A DNA stretch of 64,000 nucleotides from Amyloporia xantha (Eukaryota > Basidiomycota > Agaricomycetes > Polyporales > Adustoporiaceae), in assembly GCA_036971615.1 (NCBI GenBank), contig JAYKKR010000028.1:310001-374000 (forward strand), read 5' to 3'. The notes beneath the pieces were generated by a model, which saw only the letters and a list, made by a program, of their open reading frames with translations, did not search any database and was not told where the DNA came from. Below are positions 13,018-23,806 of the stretch, piece by piece (position 1 is the stretch's first letter; each line of letters starts with the position of its first letter). Position numbers and translations under genes: made by a program.

Positions 13018-14229
13018 ATGGCTGTCCTCGATCTCCTCACGACGCTTGTTGTCTTCCTCGCTTCTGTGGGGCTGGGCAAGACTGAGGGACCTTACCCCGG
13101 TCAGATCAAGAATCTCGTGACGTTCGGGGACTCCTACAGCGACGTAGTGAGTATCCGTGTGCAATTCATGACTTTGACATAGCTCACCATCGCGTACTCG
13201 GAATGACATCCGACGTAGTATGTGCCTGGGGACAATGCCACAGCATGGCCGGTCTACGCAGCTATGTATGGCAATTTCACGCTTTACCCCTTCGCGCGGT
13301 CCGGCGCGACATGCTCGAATTACCTCACCTATAAACCCTTTCCACCTGTTTTCGAGAGCCAACTCCCGTTGTACTTCACTGAGAAGTATAATGGCTCGTT
13401 AGAGCTTAATCCTAACGACACGATGTACACTCTCTGGATCGGCACGAATGACGTTGGCGTCAACGCACTCCTCACCGGAAGTCAGACGCCAGGTGTAACA
13501 CTTGTGAACACGATAACTTGTGCGGTAGACTGGGTCAGGGTTCTCTATACGAGCGGGGCTAGGAACTTCATATTTCAGAACGTACGTATCTACTCACCTG
13601 GGGTACGGGAGCTGAAAATGAACTTGGATATTCGCGCAGATGCTACCCTTGGAAGACACCATACTTTATTCGGCAGATTCATATCCCAATCGATACTGGA
13701 CCGCCGAACGAAATTCGACTGAATGGAATGTCTTCATGACAGAACTCACCAATTCGGGAAACGGCCTGTCTTCTCTTATGCTGCAAGCCCTAGCGCCAAC
13801 TCTGGAGGGCGCGCATCTCGGTATGCACGTGTCGCTGAGACAGGTACATGCATGATGCTGATCCATTGCGCAGGCCTGTTTGATTCGTACGGCCTGATAT
13901 CGGACATAAGAAGCCACCCGCAAAATTACTTGAATGGCACCGCACCTTTGAACGTGACAGGCTGTATCAACTCTTGCATTTACGAACTGAACGAGAGCGC
14001 CTCCGGTCCTGCCGACTGCACAGTCGCGGAGGGGACCGCTCGCGACAGTTTCTTGTGGTAAGTACTGGTTTTCACCGGAACGCGTCATTCTTCGCCCTGA
14101 GCAGGTTCATGATAATGGTACAGGTACGACGAACTCCATCCCTCGGAACAGACAGACAGGATCATTGCCAGAGAGATTTCTGCAGCAATAGTGCGCAACT
14201 CTAGTGAATGGATTACGTGGTTCAGTTGA
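13018..14229 (+). CDS. Secreted GDSL/SGNH acetylesterase, CE16 type, copy 1
   Basis: Five exons: 13018-13146, 13219-13581, 13640-13820, 13874-14057 and 14124-14229; 320 aa. It starts with a hydrophobic signal peptide (about residues 1-20) and then EGPYPGQIKN. Block I (FGDSY) supplies the serine. Block III is IGTNDVG, with the oxyanion Asn. Block V is YDELHPS near the C-terminus, with the catalytic Asp and His. Several N-x-S/T sites and paired Cys fit secretion. CE16 enzymes remove acetyl groups from xylo- and other oligosaccharides during plant cell-wall breakdown; that role is inferred from the family. A tandem paralogue starts about 0.5 kb downstream, with exons 2-5 of exactly the same length (363, 181, 184 and 106 nt). 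Confidence 0.88.
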
Positions 14230-14696
14230 AAGGGGTCGAGACCAAGGTTATAGAGCCGGACTTTCGTAAGACGTCGGTGATGGGAACATAGTGCGATGCT
14301 CTGTGACTTCTGCATGGACTACACACAACGGGACGTGCATACGATCAATTGAGGAAATTGTTGATGTAACAGAAATGGACACGCACCTACGGAGGAAAGT
14401 AGGACAGTGGGAACCCGATCGCAATGTTATGAATAGATTTTTGCATGAGTCGAAATGTCTTGAAGCTCGATTGCAGGACTGGATATGGATAGTTCAACGC
14501 TCTGTAAGTTTTCGAGGGAATTGCTTGGCGAAGGAGAACGATTCAAATCAAGCGCATTCGATGCCTCATTGAAGAATAGCGAAGGGCCATTCAATCCTTC
14601 TTTTGAACATCTCGTGGGTCATACCAAGAGAAAATTCACGAAAGTGCTCCCGAATGGTGAGAGGGAAATCGACGATGGCCATCCGCTCCGTGAGCA

Positions 14697-14704
14697 TATA
14701 AAGG
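14697..14704 (+). promoter_or_regulatory. TATA box of CE16 esterase copy 2
   Basis: TATAAAGG, 42-49 nt before the ATG at 14746, comparable to the element in front of copy 1. Confidence 0.6.
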
Positions 14705-14745
14705 TGTTGTTGATCCTCAGCAGAAATCAGAAACAACGGTTGATA

Positions 14746-15968
14746 ATGGTTCCCATTACGGTCCTCGCGACACTCGTCCTCGTTCTTGTGTCCTCGGGCC
14801 GGGCCGAGGGCCCCTACCCTGGCCAGATCAAGAATCTTGCGACGTTCGGTGATTCCTACACAGATGTCGTTAGTCACATTTCGGTTCAGCATACATAAAA
14901 GGCTACTCACTGGGTTTCCCGTGGACGCTGGCGGTTTCATAGGGCGACCCGGGAGACAATGGCACGGCGTGGCCGGTTTACGCAGCTATGTACGGTGGCT
15001 TCACACTCTATCCGTATGCAAAATCGGGTGCAACGTGTTCAAATTACCTGACTCCTCGACTGTTCCCATCGGTCTTCGAGGACGAGCTTCCTCTGTATTA
15101 CACTGAGATTGAGAATGGCTCGTTGACTTTGGATCCTACGGACACAATGTACACGCTCTGGATTGGCACAAACGATGTCGGGGTTGGGGAGCTCATTACG
15201 GGCCAGCAGACCACAGGAGTAACGCTTGTAGACACCGTTACTTGCGCGGTGGAATGGGTCAAGGTCCTGTACACCAGCGGAGCGAGGAATTTCCTGTTTC
15301 AGAATGTGAGATTGTCATACTAATATGGATATATGTAGGAGCTGAATATCATTTGACTCGCTCCGCAGATGCTACCCTTGCAGGACACTATCCTGTATTC
15401 GGCCAACTCGTACCCCAACCGATATTGGACGGAGGAACGAAATACGACGGAATGGAATGTTTACATGACAGAACTCACCAACACAGGAAATGCACTATCC
15501 GCAGCGATGCTACAGGCTCTCGCACCGACCCTGACTGGCGCGCATCTCGGTGCGTTATGTTCTGCCGACCTGCATGGAATTGGATGTAATCAAGATTCAA
15601 AGGCATATTTGACTCGTATGGGTTGATCTCGGACATACGCAGCTTTCCACAGAACTACTTGAACGGTACGGCGCCGTTGAACACTACGGGCTGTATCAGG
15701 TCGTGTATCCTGCAAGTCAACGAGAGCACCGGTGACACAGGAGACTGTACCATTGCAGAGGGCTCTGCACGAGACAGCTTTTTATGGTGCGTGTTAGAAC
15801 CGCGGTGTAAGACTGCAAATGAAACTAGTGCACTCACGCAACCCGGGTCTTGTATGGCACAGGTACGATGAACTACATCCTTCAGAACAGACTGATCGGG
15901 TGATCGCAAGAGAGATCGCAGCTGCTATAGTGAGGAACTCTACTCAGTGGACGACGTGGCTCAGTTAA
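14746..15968 (+). CDS. Secreted GDSL/SGNH acetylesterase, CE16 type, copy 2
   Basis: Five exons: 14746-14868, 14943-15305, 15369-15549, 15603-15786 and 15863-15968; 318 aa. There is a signal peptide (residues 1-21), then EGPYPGQIKN as in copy 1. The catalytic blocks FGDSYTDV, IGTNDVG and YDELHPSEQTD are all intact, so both copies should be active. The sequences are highly alike throughout; differences cluster in the signal peptide and in surface positions. The first intron begins GTTAGT rather than the usual GTGAGT. Keeping two active secreted copies suggests dosage or differing expression on plant material; that is inference. Confidence 0.88.
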
Positions 15969-16994
15969 GCCGTCAGCGCGTCAGCCTCGAGGAGAACTGG
16001 AGAGTCGAGAGCAGGTCACAGGTACTGTATGAGGCAGATGTAGAAAGCGTACACGTGCTCGTCAGCTGAGGTCGGGAACATATTATGGGCGCTTCATGCG
16101 TTTGTAGTGGCAATTTGAAAATCTTCTGCCAGTCGGACTGTGTGGGTTTCGACTTCGCGCTGCCTCCGTCATTACTGCGTGCCGCACACAAACACTTCAC
16201 TGGAAGTAGCAGAAAAATCGTCGCTGAATTTGCGTAAGTTTTAGGGAACCGGAGAGTGGTGTCGCTGCGACACAAAAACTTGAATGCCGACGTGGATTCA
16301 AACCACTGAGAAGGTCACGGTACGAATCACCGATATTCGTGATATTGAAAATAACATACGACTGAGAAACGCATATATTCATAATTTGACATAATCCATA
16401 CACACAAATGACAACGCCGCAAAGATAATCGGAAACATTAAGGCGCATGTTAGTTTCCCCATCGCACCCCCGACGAGTAGGGGCGCAGATGGGTACTTAT
16501 CCCGAGGGCCACGAAAAGGCCTGCGCCAGGACCGACTCCCAAAGGCGAAGCCGACCCCTACCTCGGGACCTCCCCCGCTAACCTCCACACGTCTTTCACA
16601 TCGAGCCTCTTCATCTTCCTCTTCGCCATCATGGCTGCTAGAGTAAATGGGCGACAGGGTAAAGAGGTCAACGCACCAACTGCAACTGATCGAGCCTCAC
16701 TCCCTCCAGACGCGGCGTCAACGTCGGACTGCTTGAAGAATAGTGCATGTTGATGCATTCTAGCTTGAGGCACACGTTTGACCGCTTGCTAATCCTGCTT
16801 GCGTCTAGGAGTCTTCCAAGGTCTTAAATTATTGAAGCACACTTTTCTGGATGCGACAATGATCAACTCATACGGTACTGGAAACACAACGAGGAACGGA
16901 CCTTGTTATATCCCACTGGGGTGACAGTCGCAATAACGACTCGCTGTAAAATAGTCAGTGTTTCCTTAACATCGTGTTGTACTTGATGAATTGA
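15969..16994. other. Intergenic, no gene recognised
   Basis: No coding signal was found. On the minus strand around 16284-16312 a sequence resembles a tRNA T-arm followed by five Ts, but no matching 5' half exists. Confidence 0.5.
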
Positions 16995-17768
16995 GCCTAT
17001 CCTTCACCGTTTGACCGGCGTTATTATTGTTGTTGTTTCATTTGTTCATCTTGAACCTTCGACGTCTTCATCGTGCGGCGCAAGCACCGCCGATGTCAGC
17101 CCCTCGGATGCTTGACGAGGAGCTGTTCTTCTCGACGCCTTCTCGCCAGGAACGGAAACACCCAGAACGGATGCCGTTCCCACCCACAAACTGCGCCGTC
17201 GGACTCCGCCCGACTAACTGCGTCGGGGGCAACGACTGTAGTCCCATAGGGATGGACTATGCTTTGCTGCGGGGCCCCAGGGAGCATATAAAATGCCCAC
17301 AACTGACGACGCATGGAGAAATGAAGCGGCGAATACGGTGAGTGCATTATACTGCTCACCTGAAGGACGAGAACATTCGCCTATCCTTCACCGCTTGACT
17401 GGCTTTATTTTTATTTTTATTATTTTTGTTTCATTTATTTATTTTGAATGTTCGACGTCTTCATCGTGTGGCGCAAGCACCACAGATGTCAGCCCCTCAG
17501 ATGCTTGGCGAGGAGCTGTTCTTCTCGACGTGTCTCGCCAGGAACGGAAACACCCAGAACGGATGCCGCTCCCACCCACAAACTGCGCCGTCGGACTCCG
17601 CCCGACTAACTGCGTCAGGGGCAACGACTGTAGTCCCATAGGGATGGACTATGCTTTGCTGCGGGGCCCCAGGAAGCAATTACATGCTCACGACTAAACA
17701 GACGGACGTAGATGAGATGACGCCACAGTGAGTGTACGGTGCCGCTCACCTGAAGGACGAGATTCTTG
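16995..17768. repeat. Two-unit head-to-tail direct repeat, about 385 bp per unit
   Basis: Unit 1 is about 16995-17378 and unit 2 about 17379-17768. Both begin GCCTATCCTTCACCG and end CTCACCTGAAGGACGAGA, with an offset of 384-390 bp. The core, 17150-17275 against 17540-17670, is nearly identical. An AT-rich stretch (TTATTTTTATTTTTATTATT) lengthens unit 2. On the minus strand both units hold the same open frame of about 50 codons, and a TTCAG|GTGAGC splice-donor-like sequence. No transposon termini are seen. Confidence 0.85.
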
Positions 17769-18425
17769 ACTTGCTCTTGTTCTTGTCCACGTGCCTAGTT
17801 GTCAAGTTTAGCAAGGAGCAGACGGATGGGTAGGGACGGGACATAGAGGACGTACCTGTTGAAGGAGTGTTGGGGGAATGCGGCGTTCTGGACGGCTCTT
17901 TATAGGTTTGGTGAGTGCGGCACGGCGCGTGATTCTGGCCAGCCCCGATGTCAGCCTCGATGTCAGCCACATCGAAGAAGCCCACAGCATTCATCTCCGC
18001 CGGAGTTCGGAATCTGCGGCTGGATATTCTGAGGACGGTGGTTGGTCAATATTCGAACTTTTTCTCCACGCCACGGCGCTAGTTGTCTTGTCCTTGTACT
18101 TAGCCGAGGCGTTGCGATTGCTGAGCGTGTATCATATCGGGACATCTGTGCTCATCCGCAGTGCGTCTGTATTGTTTGGCCGTCGTATCCGATCGTTGTA
18201 CAATGGACGACGCAGTGGACAATGGAGATCTCGCATCTTGAGAGCTTGAACGTGCCCACTGAGACGCGTTTGTCACGCTTAGTAACGCGTCTGTGACTGG
18301 ACGCGTTTCGCACCAAAGCAGGCTGTCACGGCTGTGCAGGCTCTTTCATCTTTATCCTTACGCTTGTGCTGAACTCACGGTGCCACTGTATTCCTTGGAC
18401 TTTGCAACCTCCGGCACCCAATATT
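17769..18425. other. Intergenic with a minus-strand TATA-like element; Asf1 promoter side
   Basis: On the minus strand CTATAAAGAG lies near 17897-17906, reading towards the 385-bp repeat units, so a small minus-strand transcript through the repeat is possible. The right end is the upstream region of the Asf1 gene. No confident protein is encoded. Confidence 0.4.
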
Positions 18426-19207
18426 ATGTCCATTGTCACGATTAGGGTGAGTATCTGAGTCTGATATCGACTTCTCAGCCACTCATCGTTGTCTGTCAGA
18501 ATGTCGAATTCTTGAACAACCCCGCCCGTTTTCTGGATCCATACCATTTCCGCGTTACATTCGAGTGCATTGCGCCATTACCAGAAGGTGCGGTTCTGCT
18601 TGCGCCACCGAAGGCCTTTAGTCCTTTGTAATCACCACTTTGTAATGACACCGGCTCGGACATGCAGATCTGGAATGGCGTCTCATTTACGTCTCATCCC
18701 CCGGAAACGAAGAACTCGATCAAGAGCTCGATGACTGCCTTGTTGGACCAGTACCTGCTGGCGTCAATGCCTTCGACTTTGAAGGCTCTCCACCCAACCC
18801 ATCCAAAATTCCGCCCGAGGACGTCCTCGGAGTGGCCGCCCTCATTCTCACGGGTTCCTACAAGGATCAAGAGTTCGTCCGAGTGGGGTACTACCAGAAC
18901 ACTGAATATGACAATGAGGAGATGAAGGAGGCACTTCCGGATCCGATCCGCTTTGAGAGCCTAGTGAGGGATATCAATTCCAAGCCTAGGGTGACGAGAT
19001 TCCAGATTAAATGGTGCGTATTTGGCACAGTGGGTTCGCGTCCCCGAGGTCCCTGGAGCGTGCTGAACTCTCCATAGGGACATTGCGCCTCCTCAACAAT
19101 CGGGGCAACTGGTATCGGCAGGATCGGCAACTTCAGCTGCGGTGCCTTCAGCCAACGATCTCGATGCAGAAGATCCAGAACCAGGCTCGAATGGTTCGGC
19201 ATCGTGA
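18426..19207 (+). CDS. ASF1: Histone chaperone Asf1
   Basis: Four exons: 18426-18446, 18500-18587, 18668-19013 and 19078-19207; 194 aa. The N-terminal immunoglobulin-like core is unmistakable: [69 protein letters not shown], then [17 protein letters not shown] and [12 protein letters not shown]. Asf1 binds the H3-H4 dimer and hands it to CAF-1 or HIRA during nucleosome assembly; it acts in the nucleus. The tail after residue about 155 is short and rich in Ala, Ser, Asp and Glu, as in other fungi. Length agrees with fungal Asf1 proteins, which have the conserved core plus a variable acidic tail. Start, splice sites and stop are all consistent. Confidence 0.95.
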
Positions 19208-20027
19208 CATCCTGCCTGCTGTTCTTTCCGGATCTTTAGGATGTGTGATTCTACTCTCGCAAACTTGCAGTCCTAGGCTGTATCGTCGGGCTCGTCTGCT
19301 GTCTATTATTTGTCTGAATGATTTATTCGCTAACACATCACGTACCATACGCAATACGCAACACATGTTGTAGCATGATCTCACGGTATCCAAATTCGTC
19401 GTTCGGGTCTGTCCGTATACATTCCCATTCCCTTGAATGAAAACCCGGGATTTACCTATAAAAATCAGAGGGGCAGTGAGCGTTTATGCCTGCTGGAGAC
19501 GCTTGCTTATTCCTTTCACACCTAGCAAGGGATCGTGTAGGCGGGGGTATAGACGGTACCTCTATTTCGCCTTACCGTTGGCGACGTGTGGACTTCTAGA
19601 TAGGTCTAGGTCGTCGTTGTGGGTCCAATGTCGTTTTCCCCTCTTACTCCAAAGCAGCGAGACAACAACTCGAATCTGCTGGGCGTCAATTGCCTGCGCA
19701 ACCACATAGGACGTATATGGCAAGTGTTGTATTGCCATATACACTGTCAGTTGTGACAGATGCTATTGTATTCATTTATACCTGTTGAACGTAACAATCT
19801 CCTTGCTATCTAGTCAGCCTGACGATGGCGGCTGACATGGGAATATCGTGGATGGTGGCGATGCGAGAACAGCGTTGTTCCACGGTACAAGAGCAATAAC
19901 AGTATATATCATTGTCTATCGATGAGGGAGCCTGTACTTACATTTCTTTTCTCACCGCTGGACGCCAAAGGACAAGGTGCGCTCTCCCTCCGTTGAGACT
20001 TCCGTCAAGCCTGAGGCCCTTCTACAG
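19208..20027. other. Intergenic, no gene recognised
   Basis: About 820 bp between Asf1 and the F-box gene, holding no recognised feature. Confidence 0.5.
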
Positions 20028-21879
20028 ATGGATTACGCTGAAATCGCCCTCCTGAAATCGCTTTCAGGGTTGACTCTTGACTCTTCTGCGTCAAGGGCCT
20101 CGAGAGACCCTCGTGTTGCCAACATACTCCGGATGCCACCGAGTATCCACAGCATGATCTTGAGCTACCTCTCGTCCAGAGATATACTCGCGTTCTGCAC
20201 GACATGCAAGCGTTTCCTCCGAGAGTCGTACCGCGCTTACCAAAGCATTCATTTTGAGATCGGCCGCGGTGCAGTCGACAAGTTGCTGCGGACGCTAGAG
20301 TCGCTGCAGATGTTGTTCGAAGTGTTGCTTCTGCAGGAGACGTACTGCGCACATGTCACGGAGATCTCTCTGTATGACTCTCAGAGCCCTTGGGGGCAGC
20401 CTTCTCCTACACCTCTTGCGGATGATTATACTTTCCTAATGAGTGTTCTGGACCACCACATATCCCGGCTCTTCTCCCTCACACCAAATCTGGAGACTGT
20501 TGTCCTAGATGTCACCGGTACTGGCCAGGTCTTCTCCTTCCCGAGGATGCTTGGCCCCCTGCTATTGGCGGAATACCTCTTAGAAGTCGCTCTCATGAAC
20601 GTTGCATTCCTCGTGGACCCCGCTCGAATACCCGCGCCTCGTTCCCGACGCATGGAACGCGTCCAGATCCAGGGCCATCCGGCACACATGTCCTGGATCG
20701 GAGCCTTCATTTGTGGTCAGCAAGTGGAGCGACTCGACCTCACACAGAGCGCGATCGCGAATTATGGCCAGTTCCGTCCGGAGATTCTCCAAAGTTGCGC
20801 GCCGTCGCTGGGGAAACTGCAGGACTTGTCCATCACCTGCACAGAGCAGAATGCCGCGGCGTACTTTGAGACGATCGCTCTAGGCGTGGTGCGCATCCGC
20901 GGCTCCGTCTTGTTGTCATGTTCAGCTGACGATCTCTTCGCAGGCGGTGGGGGCATGGCCACGGCTGTCCTCCCTTTCTATCGCAGGCTCCTTTTCATTC
21001 GAGCATTTGGCAATCTTGGCGCACGTCCCCCTGCGCCGCTTGCGGCTCGTGGTGAACGTACGAGGCCTGTACTGCCCAGAGTTCGGCCCGAAGCTCATCA
21101 GCGGTATACTGACCTGTTTTCCCGACTTGGAGGAGCTCGTTATGGATCACCTGGAGACGGATAAATTCGTACCAGTATTTGGTCCCGAACATCTGGTGCG
21201 CTGCCTGCTGCATGAGATAGCCATCGTGTGCTAATGAGCTTCGGCACTCCATGTTTCTCGCAGACTGCATGGGGCACGCACATCCGGGCCGCCTTTAAGC
21301 TACGGGTGCTCGTTCTGTCTGCCTTCTTTGTTATCGACCCCGATGCATCATCCACGTATGAGGACGACGAAGATGACGATGACGAGTCCGTCAACGGGGA
21401 TGATGGCTACTCAGATACCCCAGACGTCACTATGACGCCCCTAAGCCCGTTCAGTCCAGTCACCGGGAACGGAAAACAAGCCATCAAAGCTGCACCTTCG
21501 CCAGGTACCTCCTTGCAGCAGTGATCACTGTGTTCATTCTTCTAACCGGGCCTGCATAAACTTTCCAGTAGAAGAGAGATTCGCGCCGCCGACCCTATCC
21601 GTCGCTCTGGGCCGCATATCCATCGGCCTCGCAATCTTCGCGGAGGACTTCTTCGACAAGTACCTCCGCAGCACGAATCTGCAGCAGCTGCATTTCCTTC
21701 ATGACAACCCTGACACAGGGAATCGCGAGTCGATCGGATTCGGCCAGACCGTCAGCATGGTTGATACTATCGAGGACGGGGTACGGGTGGGATTCATGTC
21801 CACGCAGCTTCAGGAGAAGTATGACATGTTCTGGGAGCCGTACTGGAGGGTGAGTTGGTCGCAGGCACAGAGCGATTAG
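20028..21879 (+). CDS. F-box protein
   Basis: Four exons: 20028-20888, 20944-21195, 21264-21504 and 21569-21879; 554 aa. The F-box lies near residues 34-65 (MPPSIHSMILSYLSSRDILAFCTTCKRF) and would bind Skp1 in an SCF ubiquitin ligase. The rest is a run of leucine-rich segments (LETVVLDVTG, VERLDLTQS, LGKLQDLSIT, WPRLSSLSIAG, FPDLEELVMDHL) typical of basidiomycete F-box/LRR proteins. A strongly acidic insert (YEDDEDDDDESVNGDDG) sits between repeats. The start at 20028 was chosen because no upstream ATG is in frame. The last exon reads through a GTGAGT at 21850 to a stop at 21879; a further 3' exon is possible. The substrate is unknown. Confidence 0.75.
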
Positions 21880-22217
21880 ACGTCAGAGTCTGATTCCGTG
21901 CTGGAGGGCCGCTGGTCCATTGTGCGAGTACTTACTATAATGCTATAATACACGACTAATCCATAGCATGTGAACTTAATGACGTATTCCGGTACCATCC
22001 AAGGTACTCCCCAATCGTGGCGTGATTCAAATATTGCTCGGCAGTGGTGGATTTCGAACTACTTCGATCGCAGGTTCTTCCGTATTGTACCGCCCCGTGT
22101 CGTTCTCCCGTATCCATTTGCAGGTAGCAGTCAGTGTAGAGATTTGACGGCGCACCTTCGTCCAGCCTGTGTCAGTATCTTCCTTCCCAGAGCACTCATA
22201 CAACCGTTTGCCTACCT

Positions 22218-22766
22218 TCATCGCACCACCTGCATAGATGTGATAGTAGCGACATTGACAGCCTGTACCTTCGGCGGTTCAGGCGGTGCACCGTCCGCCT
22301 GCTCCTGCTCGGCCAGCTGTTCGAGCACGTCCTCCATGTGACGGTAATCGTGTCCCAGCCTCACCAGCTGCTCTCTCAGCCGCGCATTCTCATCCCGCAG
22401 CTCGGGCTGTAGTGCCGCGCGCCTTCTCACCTCGTCGTCGGTCCTCCTATCCTGCGCGGTCAGCACCCCGCAGAGCCCCTTCCACTTCTCCACCTCCCCC
22501 TCGAGCCGACGCACCCGCTCCTCGTACACCCCCTTCACCATGCCCAGCCCATCGCGGACCTGCCCCTCCGCGAGAGTGAGACGTTCCTGAAGGGTGTTGT
22601 TCTCTCTGGTGACTTCACTCGCGTGCGCGGAGGCCTTGCTGTAGAGATCTCGGAACAAGTCGCGGTCCTTTTCCGCATCTGCCTTTCTGCGCTGCAGCTC
22701 TGCATTCACAAGCTGGAGATGCTCGATGGAAGGTTGCAGCTCGGAGTCTTTGAGTACATCAGACAT
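22218..22766 (-). CDS. Coiled-coil protein, 182 aa, unknown function
   Basis: A single open exon from ATG 22766. Almost the whole length is predicted coiled coil: LQLVNAELQRRKADAEKDRD, NNTLQERLTLAEGQ and VRRLEGEVEKWKGL keep heptad spacing of hydrophobics. The end is a Pro-rich stretch (DGAPPEPPKVQ). A possible splice donor (CAG|GTGGTG) lies just before the stop, so a 3' exon may be missing from this model. No family was recognised. The F-box gene on the opposite strand converges on it. Confidence 0.6.
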   Translation of the reverse strand: MSDVLKDSELQPSIEHLQLVNAELQRRKADAEKDRDLFRDLYSKASAHASEVTRENNTLQERLTLAEGQVRDGLGMVKGVYEERVRRLEGEVEKWKGLCGVLTAQDRRTDDEVRRRAALQPELRDENARLREQLVRLGHDYRHMEDVLEQLAEQEQADGAPPEPPKVQAVNVATITSMQVVR

Positions 22767-23079
22767 GTTGGTTCGTGCTTTCCGGCCGTACAGGAGTTCC
22801 TATTGCACCACCGTTGCTCTGCGCGGGTCTGAAATAGTCGTTGGAGAATAAGGCAAGCGTAGATGGTGGTGTGAATAGAAAGGGACTTGAGACATACAAA
22901 TACTTAAAAGGAGGAAGAGTAATTTGCAGTGAATCGGAGTTGGGAGTAACGAAACAGAAGATCGTCTTGTCATTCCCGAGGTTCTCGGAGTCTGCACGTG
23001 CACGGCGTCTGCGTCATTGGCCACACACCGCTCAGCGCTCACCGTTCAACTTCTGGCGAACATGCTGAAGAACTACTAG
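22767..23079. other. Intergenic
   Basis: Upstream region of the coiled-coil gene and the promoter remnant of a decayed small-family copy. The ACCGTTCAACTTCTGGCGA segment near 23041 resembles sequence upstream of copies 2 and 3. Confidence 0.4.
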
Positions 23080-23262
23080 TTTCAACTCGGCAAAATACCA
23101 CTACGGGTCTTTGGTCGATGAAGACTGGCTTTACAAGTGTTGCGTCACGACTTTCGGCAGGGAAGACTTGAAATGCTCTACTATCGGCAATAGACCTCGC
23201 ATATAGGGCCAGAATGTTGGGCCGCTGCATGTTTGTGGGCGTGACCATCAAAGGGAAGCTGT
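23080..23262 (+). pseudogene. Decayed copy of the ~105-aa tandem family
   Basis: Read in shifting frames, this stretch matches the start of the family. It has the LVDEDWL core with Tyr-Lys-Cys-Cys in place of Phe-Arg-Arg-Gly, then GREDLK, and later FVGVTIKGKL. There is no ATG-TKYYGF start, frame is lost between segments, and the 3' third is missing. It lies about 220 bp upstream of copy 1, in the same orientation. It is clearly related but not functional as a protein of this family. Confidence 0.7.
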
Positions 23263-23304
23263 AAGTAGTACATGCTGGATGCAGATGAACTCTTCTTCTG
23301 CCAA

Positions 23305-23318
23305 GCGCCGCGGACTTG
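23305..23318 (+). promoter_or_regulatory. Conserved upstream 14-mer, copy 1 of the ~105-aa family
   Basis: GCGCCGCGGACTTG occurs identically upstream of all three intact copies (23305, 24988, 27240), 175-229 nt before the ATGs. A TATAAAT at 23352 follows here. The element is seen directly; regulatory function is inferred. Confidence 0.6.
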
Positions 23319-23479
23319 TTAGCCGAGTCCGTTGTTGAGCCCTCGAGCTATATAAATGCTCCTTCAACGTCGGATCCTTATTTTCATCCTCACATCTACG
23401 CACCCACCATTACTTAAGGTTTGCTGCAGTACGTTAGATCTATCTCGTAGTCTGACACACATTGCGTCGAAGTTTCACT

Positions 23480-23806
23480 ATGACCAAATACTACGGATTT
23501 CTAGTCGATGAGAATTGGCTATTCAGGCGCGGCGTCGCAGCGGGTTACGGGAGGGAAGACATGAGGAGCGCTACAATCAAGAGTGCGGCGCTCGAGCTCG
23601 CAGCCGACGTAGGAATTCTGCACAACTGCAGATTCGTGGGTGTGACAGTGAAGGGAGAGTTGTATCGTTGCATGGCTGTGGCGTCTTCGGATCCGCACGA
23701 CTGCTTACCCATGCCGCCCCCGGAAGTCGTCGAGAGGTTGAAGGTGGCTCGCATAAGAAGCCTGAGGTGCGGGCTCGGTGGTTTACATGTAGTTGAGGCG
23801 AGTTAA
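23480..23806 (+). CDS. ~105-aa tandem family, copy 1 (frameshifted C-terminus)
   Basis: A single-exon frame beginning MTKYYGFLVDENWLFRRGV and running through GYGREDMRSAT, VTVKGELYRCMAVASSDPHD and LPMPPPEVVERLK. Compared with copies 2 and 3, one base is missing near 23748-23752. The conserved tail (KKPEVRARW) is therefore read in another frame and replaced by an unrelated end, 108 aa in total. It may be expressed with a changed tail or be an early pseudogene. No signal peptide, membrane segment or known motif is present, so the protein is probably cytosolic. I do not recognise the family. Confidence 0.65.
   Translation: MTKYYGFLVDENWLFRRGVAAGYGREDMRSATIKSAALELAADVGILHNCRFVGVTVKGELYRCMAVASSDPHDCLPMPPPEVVERLKVARIRSLRCGLGGLHVVEAS

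Noticed and set aside
16255..16330. tRNA-like T-arm followed by oligo-T on the minus strand
   Set aside because: No 5' half able to pair with the GTCGGCA acceptor end was found within 120 nt, and no D-arm or anticodon arm.
17878..18249. 123-codon plus-strand frame with a hydrophobic middle
   Set aside because: It overlaps a minus-strand TATA-like element and shows no recognisable protein; more likely chance.
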